Source: Nemertoderma westbladi
Lineage: Eukaryota; Xenacoelomorpha; Nemertodermatida; Nemertodermatidae
Reading direction: 5' to 3'
DNA length: 33,145 bases
Assembly: GCA_032718475.1 (NCBI GenBank)
Contig: JAUCBJ010000687.1
Location: 1-33,145 of the forward strand
Shown: piece by piece, positions 19,063-28,675 of the stretch
Position numbering within the stretch: position 1 is the first letter of the stretch
How the letters are laid out: the number at the start of each line of letters is the position of its first letter
The notes under the pieces: model-generated
What the model was told of the DNA's origin: nothing
Seen by the model: only the letters and a program-made list of their open reading frames with translations
The model's database searches: none
Made by a program: the position numbers and the translations under genes

Positions 19063-19117
19063 CCAAGGGCAACTTTACGTAAAGTTGTGGGTAGTCAACT
19101 AATAAAGTTGTCTTTGG
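19063..19117. other. Stable hairpin with nested 18-bp palindrome
   Basis: CCAAGGGCAACTTTA (19063-19077) pairs over 15 positions with TAAAGTTGTCTTTGG (19103-19117), allowing two G-T wobbles. Inside is the perfect palindrome CAACTTTACGTAAAGTTG (19070-19087). It could be a small fold-back element or a structured RNA. Confidence 0.55.
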
Positions 19118-19772
19118 TTACGCCTAGGCCCATGGAATGCTATATAGGCCCTATATTTTAATATATTTTTCAACTCGTCATAATGAAATCTAACTGCAAA
19201 TAATTACTATCTGAGTATTAGTATAATCTAAGGCGTTCTAGAACTAGAACATAGTTCTACAATACCTTAGTAAAATCGTATTAGACAATTACCTGGAACT
19301 GTTATGGACTGTATCTGCACATCTGTATACCCACCTACCCCAAATATTAACTTTATTAACTTTATGACAAATAATTACTTGTACTATAATATTCCTTTTT
19401 ACCAGTTCGATTAATGTTCTAAAATACTGATTTGTTTAAAAACATATATTTCTGGGGTTTTTCTAAACCTTCAACATATCTTTTTTAAGTACACTGTCCG
19501 CCCTTGTATACCAATACTAAAAATGTACACCGATACCTTGGTGGTTTACAGTGAATAAGGGAAGGTGAAAATAAATCTACTACTATTTTTACCAAATGAA
19601 ATAGCGGGAGGGAATGTTTTATTCCATTTATTCCAATTATTACATGGGAAAAAATTGACCCCTTTTCCCTCTGACCAATCACAAGATCACAATAAGGGAA
19701 AATACATTTTGTTCTTCATGTAATAAATAGTAAAAGGTGATAAATCAGTCAAAATGTATGAAGATGACATAC

Positions 19773-19917
19773 CTTTGCAGCAACATATTCCTTGGTTTCC
19801 TCGGCTAACTGTAGCAGCTGTTGGGACCAGCCTGATCCAAGCAATGGTTTATGGGAGGGCGCCAACATCAACTGTACCCTCAAACCACCTCTGGAAGATT
19901 GCCCTGCGGAACGTGTC
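19773..19917 (-). CDS. Candidate internal coding exon, function unknown
   Basis: On the minus strand an AT-rich tract ending TTTAACAG is followed by 145 open bases and the donor GTATGT. The exon is visibly richer in G+C than the surrounding DNA. Its first base completes a codon begun in the previous exon; 48 codons follow and end cleanly at AAG before the donor. The peptide contains RSAGQSSRGGLRVQLMLAPS and later WSQQLLQLAEETKEYVAAK. I do not recognise the family. The candidate exon at 21316-21481 on the same strand ends in the phase this exon needs, so both may belong to one gene whose intron would contain the coiled-coil gene at 20448. The evidence is splice signals, frame and composition only. 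Confidence 0.5.
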
Positions 19918-20428
19918 CTGTTAAATAATTAAACATTATTGTTATGCACAGGAAACGTAGCCTACAACTATTTGGTATTTGCTTATAAAGTTGTAACATT
20001 TTCTCATTCACGATTTTAGGTTTTAGTATTGTAAATGGATAAATAAGAATACCTCGGCAAGCTAGCATCCTTAAACTAATTTTCGCATGCGTGTGCTGCT
20101 GACCTTTCTTTATCGCTCCGCAATCTCAATATAATTGAGATAACATAATTAATTATTTAAAATACTGTATAATATTATGTAAAGCAAATAATACATTGGT
20201 AGAAACAAATGCAATTAACACTGCGCAAGTAAATAACTATGGTATTAGTTATATAAATATATACAAATTCTAGAATATTGGACTACTAATATGTTGTAAT
20301 TTAGGTATTAAAAAATACCCACCACCGGTAGTATGTGTTCCTATTCAAACAGCAAATAGCTGCCATTATAAATCAAACAATATTAATTGTGAGATATTGA
20401 AACATTTTTAATTTCTATTAATTCATAG
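19918..20428. other. AT-rich sequence, no gene seen
   Basis: AT-rich, with an acceptor-like TTCATAG at 20422-20428 just before the coiled-coil frame. Nothing else is recognised. Confidence 0.5.
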
Positions 20429-20447
20429 TGTATCTAAGATAGGTGAA

Positions 20448-20945
20448 ATGTGCGAAAGCAAAGTATGTCGAATATACAAGGAGAGTTTGGAAGAGAAGAT
20501 GAGCAGATACCGGGAGGATCTTAACGAAATGCGCAAGGAGACATTGCGAATGGGGTACCTTCGCGACAAGCTGGTTATTCTACAAAATGATATCGATCTC
20601 CTTCATGACAAAGTCATCCACAATTATCCCAAAGCTATTGGGAGCATCAATTTAGAACTTGAAGAAACTATTGGGCAAAACAAACTCTTGACGGTGGATA
20701 ACAATCGTCTTAGAGCCGCGAACAAATCGTTGAGAGATGATAACAAACAGCTGAATGACACCGTAGAACAACTTATACTCGACATCAAAGGAAAAGAGCA
20801 ACGCATTCAGGATATGATTAATATGAATTACAAAGCACCGGACGCCACGGCTCAAGCAGCGGAACACCGTCGATGGGCCCCATTCCTTGAGGACGACCCC
20901 GATATGGTTGGCGGTTTATTAGTAAATAGTTACAAAAGTGCTTAA
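20448..20945 (+). CDS. Small coiled-coil protein of unknown function
   Basis: The ATG at 20448 opens 165 codons to the TAA at 20943-20945. Residues about 8-130 are strongly charged and helical with heptad spacing of Leu, Ile and Met (for example NKLLTVDNNRLRAANKSLRD and NKQLNDTVEQLILDIKGKEQ), typical of a parallel coiled coil. The tail is acidic (LEDDPDMVGG). There is no signal peptide, membrane segment or enzyme motif. AATAAA at 20962-20967 lies 17 bases after the stop, which supports a genuine 3' end. An acceptor-like TTCATAG lies at 20422-20428 and the frame is open from there, so this could be the last exon of a longer gene instead of a single-exon gene. I do not recognise a family. Confidence 0.65.
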   Translation: MCESKVCRIYKESLEEKMSRYREDLNEMRKETLRMGYLRDKLVILQNDIDLLHDKVIHNYPKAIGSINLELEETIGQNKLLTVDNNRLRAANKSLRDDNKQLNDTVEQLILDIKGKEQRIQDMINMNYKAPDATAQAAEHRRWAPFLEDDPDMVGGLLVNSYKSA

Positions 20946-20961
20946 AAGGTCTAATTATTCG

Positions 20962-20967
20962 AATAAA
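20962..20967 (+). terminator. Poly(A) signal of the coiled-coil gene
   Basis: AATAAA, 17 bases after the stop codon at 20945, in otherwise AT-rich DNA. Confidence 0.5.
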
Positions 20968-21311
20968 TAGCGTAGTAACGCGATATGAACGTCGTTCAAC
21001 TTCACATTAGGATTTCGTTTTCATGCATCGCTATTAATTAATATCCCGTGATTATTATTCCATTACAAGCATGATTACAGCAGTGATGACGTAATCATTT
21101 AGGTACTACAGTATAATATATTTGATACTCTAGTCCATATATTTAGAACAAGGGTTATTAAAGTAAAGCTGATTATTTGTAAAATTATACAATGCATTAT
21201 TACTAGCACAAATATATTAAAAATAGTTAATTCAAATTACCTTAAACGAGGCGGAGAAAAACGCTGCCTCGTTGAAAATGATACATTACTACTTATTATA
21301 TATGAATTAGG
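20968..21311. other. AT-rich intergenic sequence
   Basis: No open frame or repeat of note between the coiled-coil gene and the candidate minus-strand exon. Confidence 0.5.
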
Positions 21312-21481
21312 CTACCTGAATCTTTGGTATCTTTCTCTGTTCCATTGTTTCCGTTTTCGATCCAATGGACTTTCATCAATATCGTTGAGCAGGGCGAGGT
21401 CTCGTATAAACTGTGTCTCCGAGCCCTCGACGTGTACAGTAACTCCGCCCTCTTCTTTAAACCGAACTTGAGTGTGAACAT
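21312..21481 (-). CDS. Candidate coding exon (internal or last), function unknown
   Basis: On the minus strand TTTTTCATTAATCTAAAG is an acceptor-like tract, followed from 21481 by a frame that starts with two bases of a split codon. The peptide includes FKEEGGVTVHVEGSETQFI and ends ESPLDRKRKQWNRERYQRFR. It reads like normal globular protein sequence, and the stretch is richer in G+C than its surroundings. It either stops at the TAG at 21312-21314 (last exon) or is spliced at CAG|GTAG after 21316. In the spliced case two bases are left over, which fits the exon at 19773-19917. I do not recognise the family. A repeat element ends only 25 bases upstream of the acceptor. Confidence 0.5.
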
Positions 21482-21506
21482 CTTTAGATTAATGAAAAAT
21501 AATGTT

Positions 21507-21586
21507 ATGTGGGGCGAGCCACGAAGTTGGCGGAGCCTTAGCGAATTGACACTGTTAGGGGGTGGGTCAATTTATGCAAATAGTTG

Positions 21587-21618
<32 letters not shown>

Positions 21619-23650
21619 GTCGTCGTCGTCGTTGTCGTCGTCGTTACGATTTTGACATGCTAATAACTTTGTCGGATTTAAAGCTGCCAAGTTGAAAATT
21701 TGTAGGTATCAATATGACCAAAAGTTGAGATTTTTGAGAGACTTTCAGACACCATCAGTGCAATGGTCTCCCGCTAGAGGGCCACATGTCTAAACATTAA
21801 ATGGCCACCCATTTCTTTGCTTTTAATCCGTTTAAGCTGAAACTTAGGAAGTATGTACTAGACCATTAGCTGTAAATTTCAAAGGAGGCTAATCTGTCTG
21901 CAGTTCTCCAGTCTGCCGCTAGAGGGCGAAATGTCCCGAATGTGAAATTATTCTTCCATTTAGTTGTTTATGATCTGATTACGCTGAAACTTGTCATATA
22001 TGTACTAGATGACATCCTGAGTCTTTGTGTGGATTGTAATCGGTCCGAAGTTTTCCAGTCTCCCGCTAGAGGGCCACATGTCTAAACATTAAATGGCCAC
22101 CCATTTCTTTGCTTTTAATCCGTTTAAGCTGAAACTTGGGAAGTATGTACTAGACCATTAGCTGTAAATTTCAAAGGAGGCTAATCTGTCTGCAGTTCTC
22201 CAGTCTGCCGCTAGAGGGCGAAATGTCCCGAATGTGAAATTATTCTTCCATTTAGTTGTTTATGATCTGATTACGCTGAAACTTGTCATATATGTACTAG
22301 ATGACATCCTGAGTCTTTGTGTGGATTGTAATCGGTCCGAAGTTTTCCAGTCTCCCGCTAGAGGGCCACATGTCTAAACATTAAATGGCCACCCATTTCT
22401 TTGCTTTTAATCCGTTTAAGCTGAAACTTGGGAAGTATGTACTAGACCATTAGCTGTAAATTTCAAAGGAGGCTAATCTGTCTGCAGTTCTCCAGTCTGC
22501 CGCTAGAGGGCGAAATGTCCCGAATGTGAAATTATTCTTCCATTTAGTTGTTTATGATCTGATTACGCTGAAACTTGTCATATATGTACTAGATGACATC
22601 CTGACTCTTTGTGTGGATTGTAATCGGTCCGAAGTTTTCCAGTCTCCCGCTAGAGGGCCACATGTCTAAACATTAAATGGCCACCCATTTCTTTGCTTTT
22701 AATCCGTTTAAGCTGAAACTTGGGAAGTATGTACTAGACCATTAGCTGTAAATTTCAAAGGAGGCTAATCTGTCTGCAGTTCTCCAGTCTGCCGCTAGAG
22801 GGCGAAATGTCCCGAATGTGAAATTATTCTTCCATTTAGTTGTTTATGATCTGATTACGCTGAAACTTGTCATATATGTACTAGATGACATCCTGAGTCT
22901 TTGTGTGGATTGTAATCGGTCCGAAGTTTTCCAGTCTCCCGCTAGAGGGCCACATGTCTAAACATTAAATGGCCACCCATTTCTTTGCTTTTAATCCGTT
23001 TAAGCTGAAACTTGGGAAGTATGTACTAGACCATTAGCTGTACATTTCAAAGGAGGCTAATCTGTCTGCAGTTCTCCAGTCTGCCGCTAGAGGGCGAAAT
23101 GTCCCGAATGTGAAATTATTCTTCCATTTAGTTGTTTATGATCTGATTACGCTGAAACTTGTCATATATGTACTAGAAGACATCCTAAGTCTTTGTGTGG
23201 ACAGTAATCGGTCCGGAGTTTTCGAGTCTGCCGCTAGAGGGCGAAATGTAGGAAAGTGATAACCTTCGCGAATTCCTTGATCTTAATCTATTTAAGCTGA
23301 ATTTTGGAATATACAGTACCGGTATGTACTAGACCACATGCCTCGTCTTTGTGAGGAAGGTGATCGATCCGTAGTTCTTTAATATGCCGCTAGAGGGCTA
23401 AATGTATGAAAGTGAAAACCTTCCAACATTTCGTTATTTATGATCCGTCAATCGGAAACTTGGTAGATATGTAATAGACCATAGGCTGTGGCTTTGTAGG
23501 GAAACTAATCCTTCCTTCTTCAGTTACCCAGTCTCCCGCTAGAGGGTTAACGTTTTCCGGGAAAATCTTCTCCTATGTTTTTATAATCCTTTCGAGTTGA
23601 TACTTAGCATTAACTCATTTCACGTGCTGCGCGAAGGCCCCACTTCGTGT
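21507..23650 (+). mobile_element. Non-autonomous repeat element, copy B (five 292-bp core repeats)
   Basis: It has the same head and tail as the copy at 14587-15889. After the head comes a (GTC)n microsatellite at about 21583-21645, then five near-identical 292-bp units. The CTCCCGCTAGAGGGCCACAT boxes have CCGC at 21771, 22063, 22355, 22647 and 22939. Each unit contains a second box, CTGCCGCTAGAGGGCGAAAT, 145 bp in, so the array is a dimer of 145- and 147-bp half-units. Older, diverged half-units follow to about 23545, and the hairpin tail CGAAGGCCCCACTTCG ends the element. It has no coding capacity. Confidence 0.8.
21771..23230 (+). repeat. 292-bp tandem repeat (dimer of about 146 bp)
   Basis: Exact 292-bp spacing of the CCGCTAGAGGG boxes over five units, with only a few substitutions (for example TGTAAATTT to TGTACATTT near 23040), indicates recent amplification inside element copy B. 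Confidence 0.92.
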
Positions 23651-24173
23651 TACTAAGTACATATTCTGTTCACTTTATGAGTATTAGTGTAACTAGTGTT
23701 AGTTCACTATACCGACCGGTGGGTATGATTATTAATTACTTTCTTCTCATTATTAAATGGCATACTCGGTGCCACGTTTAGGGGGCGTGGGCCATAGCTT
23801 GCGGCCCCCAGTGTTAAATGTGGCCCAAATAATGTAATCTTGATCAGGAAAAAATCAAATATGTATAAGAGTTTACACTTTTAATTTTAAGTGCTAAATA
23901 ATTATGATTATTTACAGTTACAGAACATATAGCACTGGCTTACGATATTGAACGTCGAGAATAATGTTCTAAGATATCTATACAATTAGAGATATCTGAG
24001 TTTGCAAAACGGAAGTCACGCAAGCGTGCCCTTTGAAAATAACATAAAATAGCAGCATTTTGTACAGGTTTTATGTGGGATAGATATGTATATTGTATGT
24101 CGACTGGAATACATCAAGTAAAGCGATTATAATTTACAATCATTGTGATTTTAACGATTTACTACTAACTACT
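23651..24173. other. No gene seen
   Basis: A G+C-rich patch at 23770-23830 (TTTAGGGGGCGTGGGCCATA, then GCGGCCCCCAGTGTTAAATG) stands out from AT-rich surroundings and could be an old LTR or transposon end, but I cannot assign it. Confidence 0.4.
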
Positions 24174-24757
24174 ACTAGGTCGAGCGAACTCGGACAGTGG
24201 AAATGAGATCCTTCCAGGCTTCCTGATTCTCCAACTACTACTAGGTCGAGTGAACTCGGACAGTGGTAATGAGATCCTTCCAGGTTTCCCGATTCTCCAA
24301 CTACTACTAGGTCGAGCGAACTCGGACAGTGGAAATGAGATCCTTCCAGGCTTCCCGATTCTCCAATTACCACTAGGTCGAGCGAGCTCGGACAGTGGAA
24401 ATGAGATCCTTCCAGGCTTCCCGATTCTCCAACTACCACTAGGTCGAGCGAGCTCGGACAGTGGAAATGAGATCCTTCCAGACTTCCCGATTCTCCATAG
24501 TTGTCGCAATTTCGTTCCTCCCAAGTTCAGTATTCCTTTCAAGTTGATCTATATATGTTATGTTATGGCCGGTCCTCCACGACTACGCTTTCCATGAGTT
24601 GGTTGCCAGAAAAGTAGATCTGGTATGACCTCGTCTTTACTTCGCCAGCAGTGCCCACTGAATCTTAATCTGCGTTCACGGAGGGTGGTTGATACAGGTG
24701 GTATTGTACCATAAAGCTCGGAATTTGTCATTTGTTGTCTCCAGCTGATGTTTAGGG
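24174..24757 (-). mobile_element. RTE-like LINE 3' fragment with five tandem 3' ends
   Basis: Minus strand: the same family and the same 5' start (CCCTAAACATCAGCTGGAG) as the fragment at 10851-11178. The protein remnant LRERRLRFSGHCWRSKDEV continues to a better preserved end than in the other copy, with IDQLERNT, MENREVWKDLISTVRARST and the stop TAG, which again begins the (TAG)n tail. The last 66 bp, covering roughly 20 codons, the stop and the tail, are repeated five times. It cannot code for a working enzyme. Confidence 0.82.
24177..24506 (-). repeat. 66-bp tandem repeat of the LINE 3' terminus, five copies
   Basis: AGGTCGAGCG..CTCGGACAG recurs at 24177, 24243, 24309, 24375 and 24441, exactly 66 bp apart. 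Each unit joins the end of the reading frame to a short (CTA)n tract. Apparent open frames on both strands here are produced by the period. Confidence 0.93.
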
Positions 24758-24760
24758 ATG

Positions 24761-25046
24761 CTTAATGTAATTAATAAATTATAACTTCGGAAAATTAATT
24801 AATATGCACCTATCAGAAATAAATATTAAAAAATATTTACGAGTTGCCTTTAATTATGTTCTGCCCGCTGCTCAAAATCCACAATATATATTTTAAGATG
24901 GTGAGTCTGAGTTATAGTATAACAGAACAACCAACCATTTGTATGGGCGGGGGAAAGGATTGCTAATTATTGTAGGCGCGGGTAGTCTGATAGGCCTCCA
25001 TTTATTACCTACCACATTATCATTATTCCACACTGGGCCAATTTGG
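24761..25046. other. AT-rich sequence, nothing recognised
   Basis: No coding or repeat structure was found. Confidence 0.5.
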
Positions 25047-25819
25047 TTTCCTTAAGACCCTAGGTATTTCCTTATGACCTAGTTATTTCCTTATGACCCT
25101 AGGTATTTCCTTATGACCCTAGGTATTTCCTTATAACCCTAGGTGTTTCCTTATGACCCTAGGTATTTCCTTATGACCCTAGGTGTTTCCTTGCGACCCT
25201 AGGTGTTTCCTTATGACCCTAGGTGTTTCCTTATGACCCTAGGTGTTTCCTTATGACCCTAGGTATTTCCTTATGACCATAGGTATTTCCTTATGACCCT
25301 AGGTGTTTCCTTATAACCCTAGGTATTTCCTTATGACCCTAGGTATTTCCTTATGACCCTAGGTGTTTCCTTATTAACTCATGTACACCTGTTTTGGTGC
25401 GCTCGCTTGAATTGAAACACATTTCGGCCATGATTTGAAGAAGTGCTACATAATCCCAAATAAGGTTTTTATAAACATGTTTTGGAACAAGGGTGTGACC
25501 CTAGGTATTTCCTTACGACCCTAGGTATTTCCTTATGACCCTAGGTATTTCCTTATGACCCTAGGTGTTTCCTTATGACCCTAGGTATTTCCTTATGACC
25601 CTATTATTTCCTTATGACCCTAGGTATTTCCTTACGACCCTAGGTATTTCCTTATGACCCTAGGTATTTCCTTATGACCCTAGGTGTTTCCTTATTAACT
25701 CATGTACACCTGTTTTGGTGCGCTCGCTCGAATTGATACACATTTCGGCCATGATTTGAAGAAGTGCTACATAATCCCAAATAAGGGTTTTATAAACTTG
25801 TTTTGGAACAAGGGTGTAA
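25047..25819. repeat. 20-bp minisatellite with duplicated 127-bp tail
   Basis: The unit TTCCTTATGACCCTAGGTAT is repeated about 16 times (25047-25373) and about 10 times (25496-25694). Each block is followed by a nearly identical 127-bp segment starting TTATTAACTCATGTACACCT (25371 and 25692), so array plus tail was duplicated as one unit of about 320 bp. Confidence 0.9.
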
Positions 25820-26391
25820 CATGTTTGGGCACATCAATTGCGACTTTTCTTAGATAAAGTTTGTAATTTTTTCCTGTTATAGAAAATATTTTAGAACATC
25901 GATATTTTTCTTCAGATTTTGCTAGGTTATATAATTAAAAATATTCTAGAACATCTTAGCTATCAATTGAACAAATGTGCTAGAATAAAAATACAATGTC
26001 TACAAATCTTTGATTTTAAAATCTTAATGAGATTGCCTGAAAATTGAAACAGAGATAGTTTCACCTCCCTCGTCATTCCTGGGTGAGCCAATATTTTTAT
26101 TTTCGCCGATTTATTTTATTTCCGTCGATATTGTACAAACAGTAATTCTTCAATCGTTGCCCAGCTACTTACTAGATAAAAATAATGTTCCATAATTTAG
26201 GATATTTATTAAAATAATAAATGGCCCAATGACTAAAGAATAAATGGCCTGAAGCAATGACATACAACTTTCAAATTATTTCTCAATCAAATTTAAATAT
26301 ATTTACAAATTTGGACTGCCTTCATGCCCAACTTTCCAATGGCACCAATAATTAATTATAATTGAGAGAATCTTTTAGACGTATTAAGCCA
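25820..26391. other. AT-rich sequence, no gene seen
   Basis: AT-rich DNA without convincing open frames or repeats. Confidence 0.5.
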
Positions 26392-28078
26392 AGGAATTCC
26401 TGTTCACTACCATGGGTGATCTCCCACAGTAAACCCTTCCACTCTTTTTCCTAAAGGAATGCCTGTTCACCACCTTGGGTGATCTTCCACAGTAAACCAT
26501 TCCACTGTTTCCTAAAGGAATGCCTGTTCACCACCTTGGGTGATCTTCCACAGTAAACCATTCCACTGTTTCCTAAAGGAATGCCTGTTCACCACCTTGG
26601 GTGATCTTCCACGGTAAACCATTCCACTGTTTCCTAAAGGAATGCCTGTTCACCACCTTGGGTGATCTTCCACAGTAAACCATTCCACTGTTTCGTAAAG
26701 GAATGCCTGTTCACCACCATGGGTGATCTTCCACAGTTAACCCTTCCACTCTGTTTCCTAAAGGAATGCCTGTTCACCACCATGGGCGTTCTTTCACAGT
26801 AAACCCTTCCACTCTGTTTCCTAAAGGAATGCCTGTTCTCCACCATGGGTGATCTTTCACAGTAAACCCTTCCACTATGTTTCCTAAAGGAATGCCTGTT
26901 CATGACCATGGGTGATCTTCCACAGTAAACCCTTCCACTCTGTTTCCCAAAGTAATGCCTTTTCACCACCATGGGTGATCTTACACAGTAAACCCTTCCA
27001 CTATGTTTCCAAAAATAATGCCTGTTCATGACCATGGGTGATCTTCCACAGTAAACCCTTCCACCTTGTTTCCCAAAGTAATGCCTGTTCACCACCATGG
27101 GTGATATTCCATAGTAAACCCTTCCACTCTGTTTACCAAAGTACTGTATTGCCTGTTCACCACCATGTGTGATCTTCCACAGTAAACCCTTCCACTCTGA
27201 TTCCCAAAGTAATGCCTGTTCACCACAATGGGTGATCTTCCATAGTAAACCCTTCCACTGTGTTTACAAAAGTACTGTATTACCTGGTCACCACCATGTG
27301 TGATCTTCCACAGTAAACCCTTCCACTCTGTTTCCCAAAGTAATGCCTGTTCACCACCATGGGTGATCTTCCACCGTAAACACTTCCACTCTGTTTCCCA
27401 AAGTAATGCCTGTTCACCACCATGGGTGATCTTCCATAGTAAACCCTTTCACTGTGTTTACAAAAGTACTGTATTACCTGTTCACCACCATGTGTGATCT
27501 TCCACAGTAAACCCTCCCACTCTGTTTCCCAAAGTAATGCCTGTTCACCACCATGGGTGATCTTCCACAGTAACCCCTTCCATTCTGTTTCCCAAAGTAA
27601 TGCCTGTTCACCACCATGGGTGATCTTACACAGTAAACCCTTCCACTCTGTTCCAAAATACTGCCTGTTCATGACCATGGGTGATCTTCCACTGTAACCC
27701 CTTCCACTCTGGTTCCCAAAGTAATGCCTGGTCACCCACCACCATGGGTGATCTTAACAGTCAACCCTTCCACTCTGTTTCCTAAAATAATGCCTGTTCA
27801 CCACCATGGGTTATCTTCCACAGTAAGCCCTTCCATTCTGTTTCCCAAAATAATGCCTTTTCACCACCATGGGTTATCTTCCACAGTAAGCCCTTCCATT
27901 CTGTTTCCCAAAATAATGGCTGTTCACCACCATGGGTGATCTTCCGCAGTAAGCCCTTCCACTCTGTTTCCCAAAAGAATGCCTGTTCACCACCATGGGT
28001 GATCTTCCACAGTAAACCCTTCCACTCTGTTTCCTAAAGAAATGCCTGTTCACCGCCATGGGTGATCTTCCACAGTAA
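26392..28078. repeat. 61-63-bp minisatellite, about 27 units
   Basis: The unit contains AATGCCTGTTCACCACCATG, GGTGATCTTCCACAGTAAAC and CCTTCCACTCTGTTTCC. The first units are 61 bp apart (for example GCCTG at 26461, 26522, 26583, 26644 and 26705), later ones about 63. Units of 63 bp keep frames open on the minus strand (21-residue repeats with CGRSPMVVNRH), but 61-bp units break them, so I do not call a gene. Confidence 0.92.
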
Positions 28079-28111
28079 AGCTGTTACGGTATATGGCGCT
28101 GTATCCACATT

Positions 28112-28236
28112 ATTAGTCCGTTATGCAGTATGCAATATTAGTCCGTTATGCAGTATGCAATATTAGTCCGTTATGCAGTATGCAATATTAGTCCGTTATA
28201 CTGTACGTAATATTAGTCCGTTGTGCAGCATGATAT
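28112..28236. repeat. 25-bp tandem repeat, five copies
   Basis: ATTAGTCCGTTATGCAGTAT plus GCAAT starts at 28112, 28137, 28162, 28187 and 28212. The last two copies are diverged. Confidence 0.88.
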
Positions 28237-28478
28237 TTTAGATAAGGCATAATAACGCAGTGGTATTTAGGTAGGGAAATCAAAACGCCCATATATTTGA
28301 AACCATCCATTTTGTATAGTATGTAGCCCTACCTACGTAATTTTGTATTAGGTTATATGTAGATAGTTCCAGGGTAAGTTTATTCGGACCCTGGATTCAG
28401 TGCTTGCTGATATTAGCTTTAGTAGGGCTAGCATATAGGGACGCTGTCCTGGCCATTCAGCAGCCAGAGACGTGAACC

Positions 28479-28496
28479 ATTACCATATATGGTAAT
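28479..28496. other. 18-bp perfect palindrome upstream of the promoter
   Basis: ATTACCATATATGGTAAT contains CCATATATGG, which matches the CArG box (CC(A/T)6GG) bound by MADS-box factors such as SRF. It lies about 160 bp before the TATA box. Confidence 0.5.
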
Positions 28497-28540
28497 AATT
28501 CGAGGAAGGGGAGCAAATAGGGCTACAATCCGGCCTCCTT

Positions 28541-28675
28541 ATTGGACTAGCTGCTTCCAGGTTGGTCTAGTGCTAGCACGGACTGGAGAGCCAATAAGAA
28601 AGCGATTGAGTCACCCTATTGCATCACCCCATCCGGATCACCTATAAATTGGCGGTGTGCCGGTAGAGCCTCACA
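28541..28675 (+). promoter_or_regulatory. CCAAT/TATA core promoter
   Basis: An inverted CCAAT (ATTGG, 28541-28545), a direct CCAAT (28591-28595) and TATAAA (28643-28648) are in standard order and spacing. A start near the TCACAACTCATCACA stretch at about 28671 would fit. It points toward the coding frame at 31365, either as a host promoter or as the U3 of an LTR. Confidence 0.5.

Larger units (their letters stand above)
18601..19772. other. AT-rich region with one solitary transposon end and a hairpin
   Basis: No gene is seen. At 18725-18743 GGGTTGGTGCGCGAAAAAA matches the terminal sequence of the P-like transposon, with no matching opposite end in the window. A strong hairpin lies at 19063-19117. 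The rest is featureless AT-rich DNA. Confidence 0.55.

Noticed and set aside
24140-24597. Overlapping frames on both strands over the 66-bp repeats
   Set aside because: 66 is a multiple of three, so frames persist by period. The true content is the terminus of a LINE protein repeated five times.
26634-28059. Minus-strand frames with 21-residue repeats
   Set aside because: They exist because some units are 63 bp. The 61-bp units break them, there is no start context, and the protein has no recognisable fold or zinc-ligand spacing.
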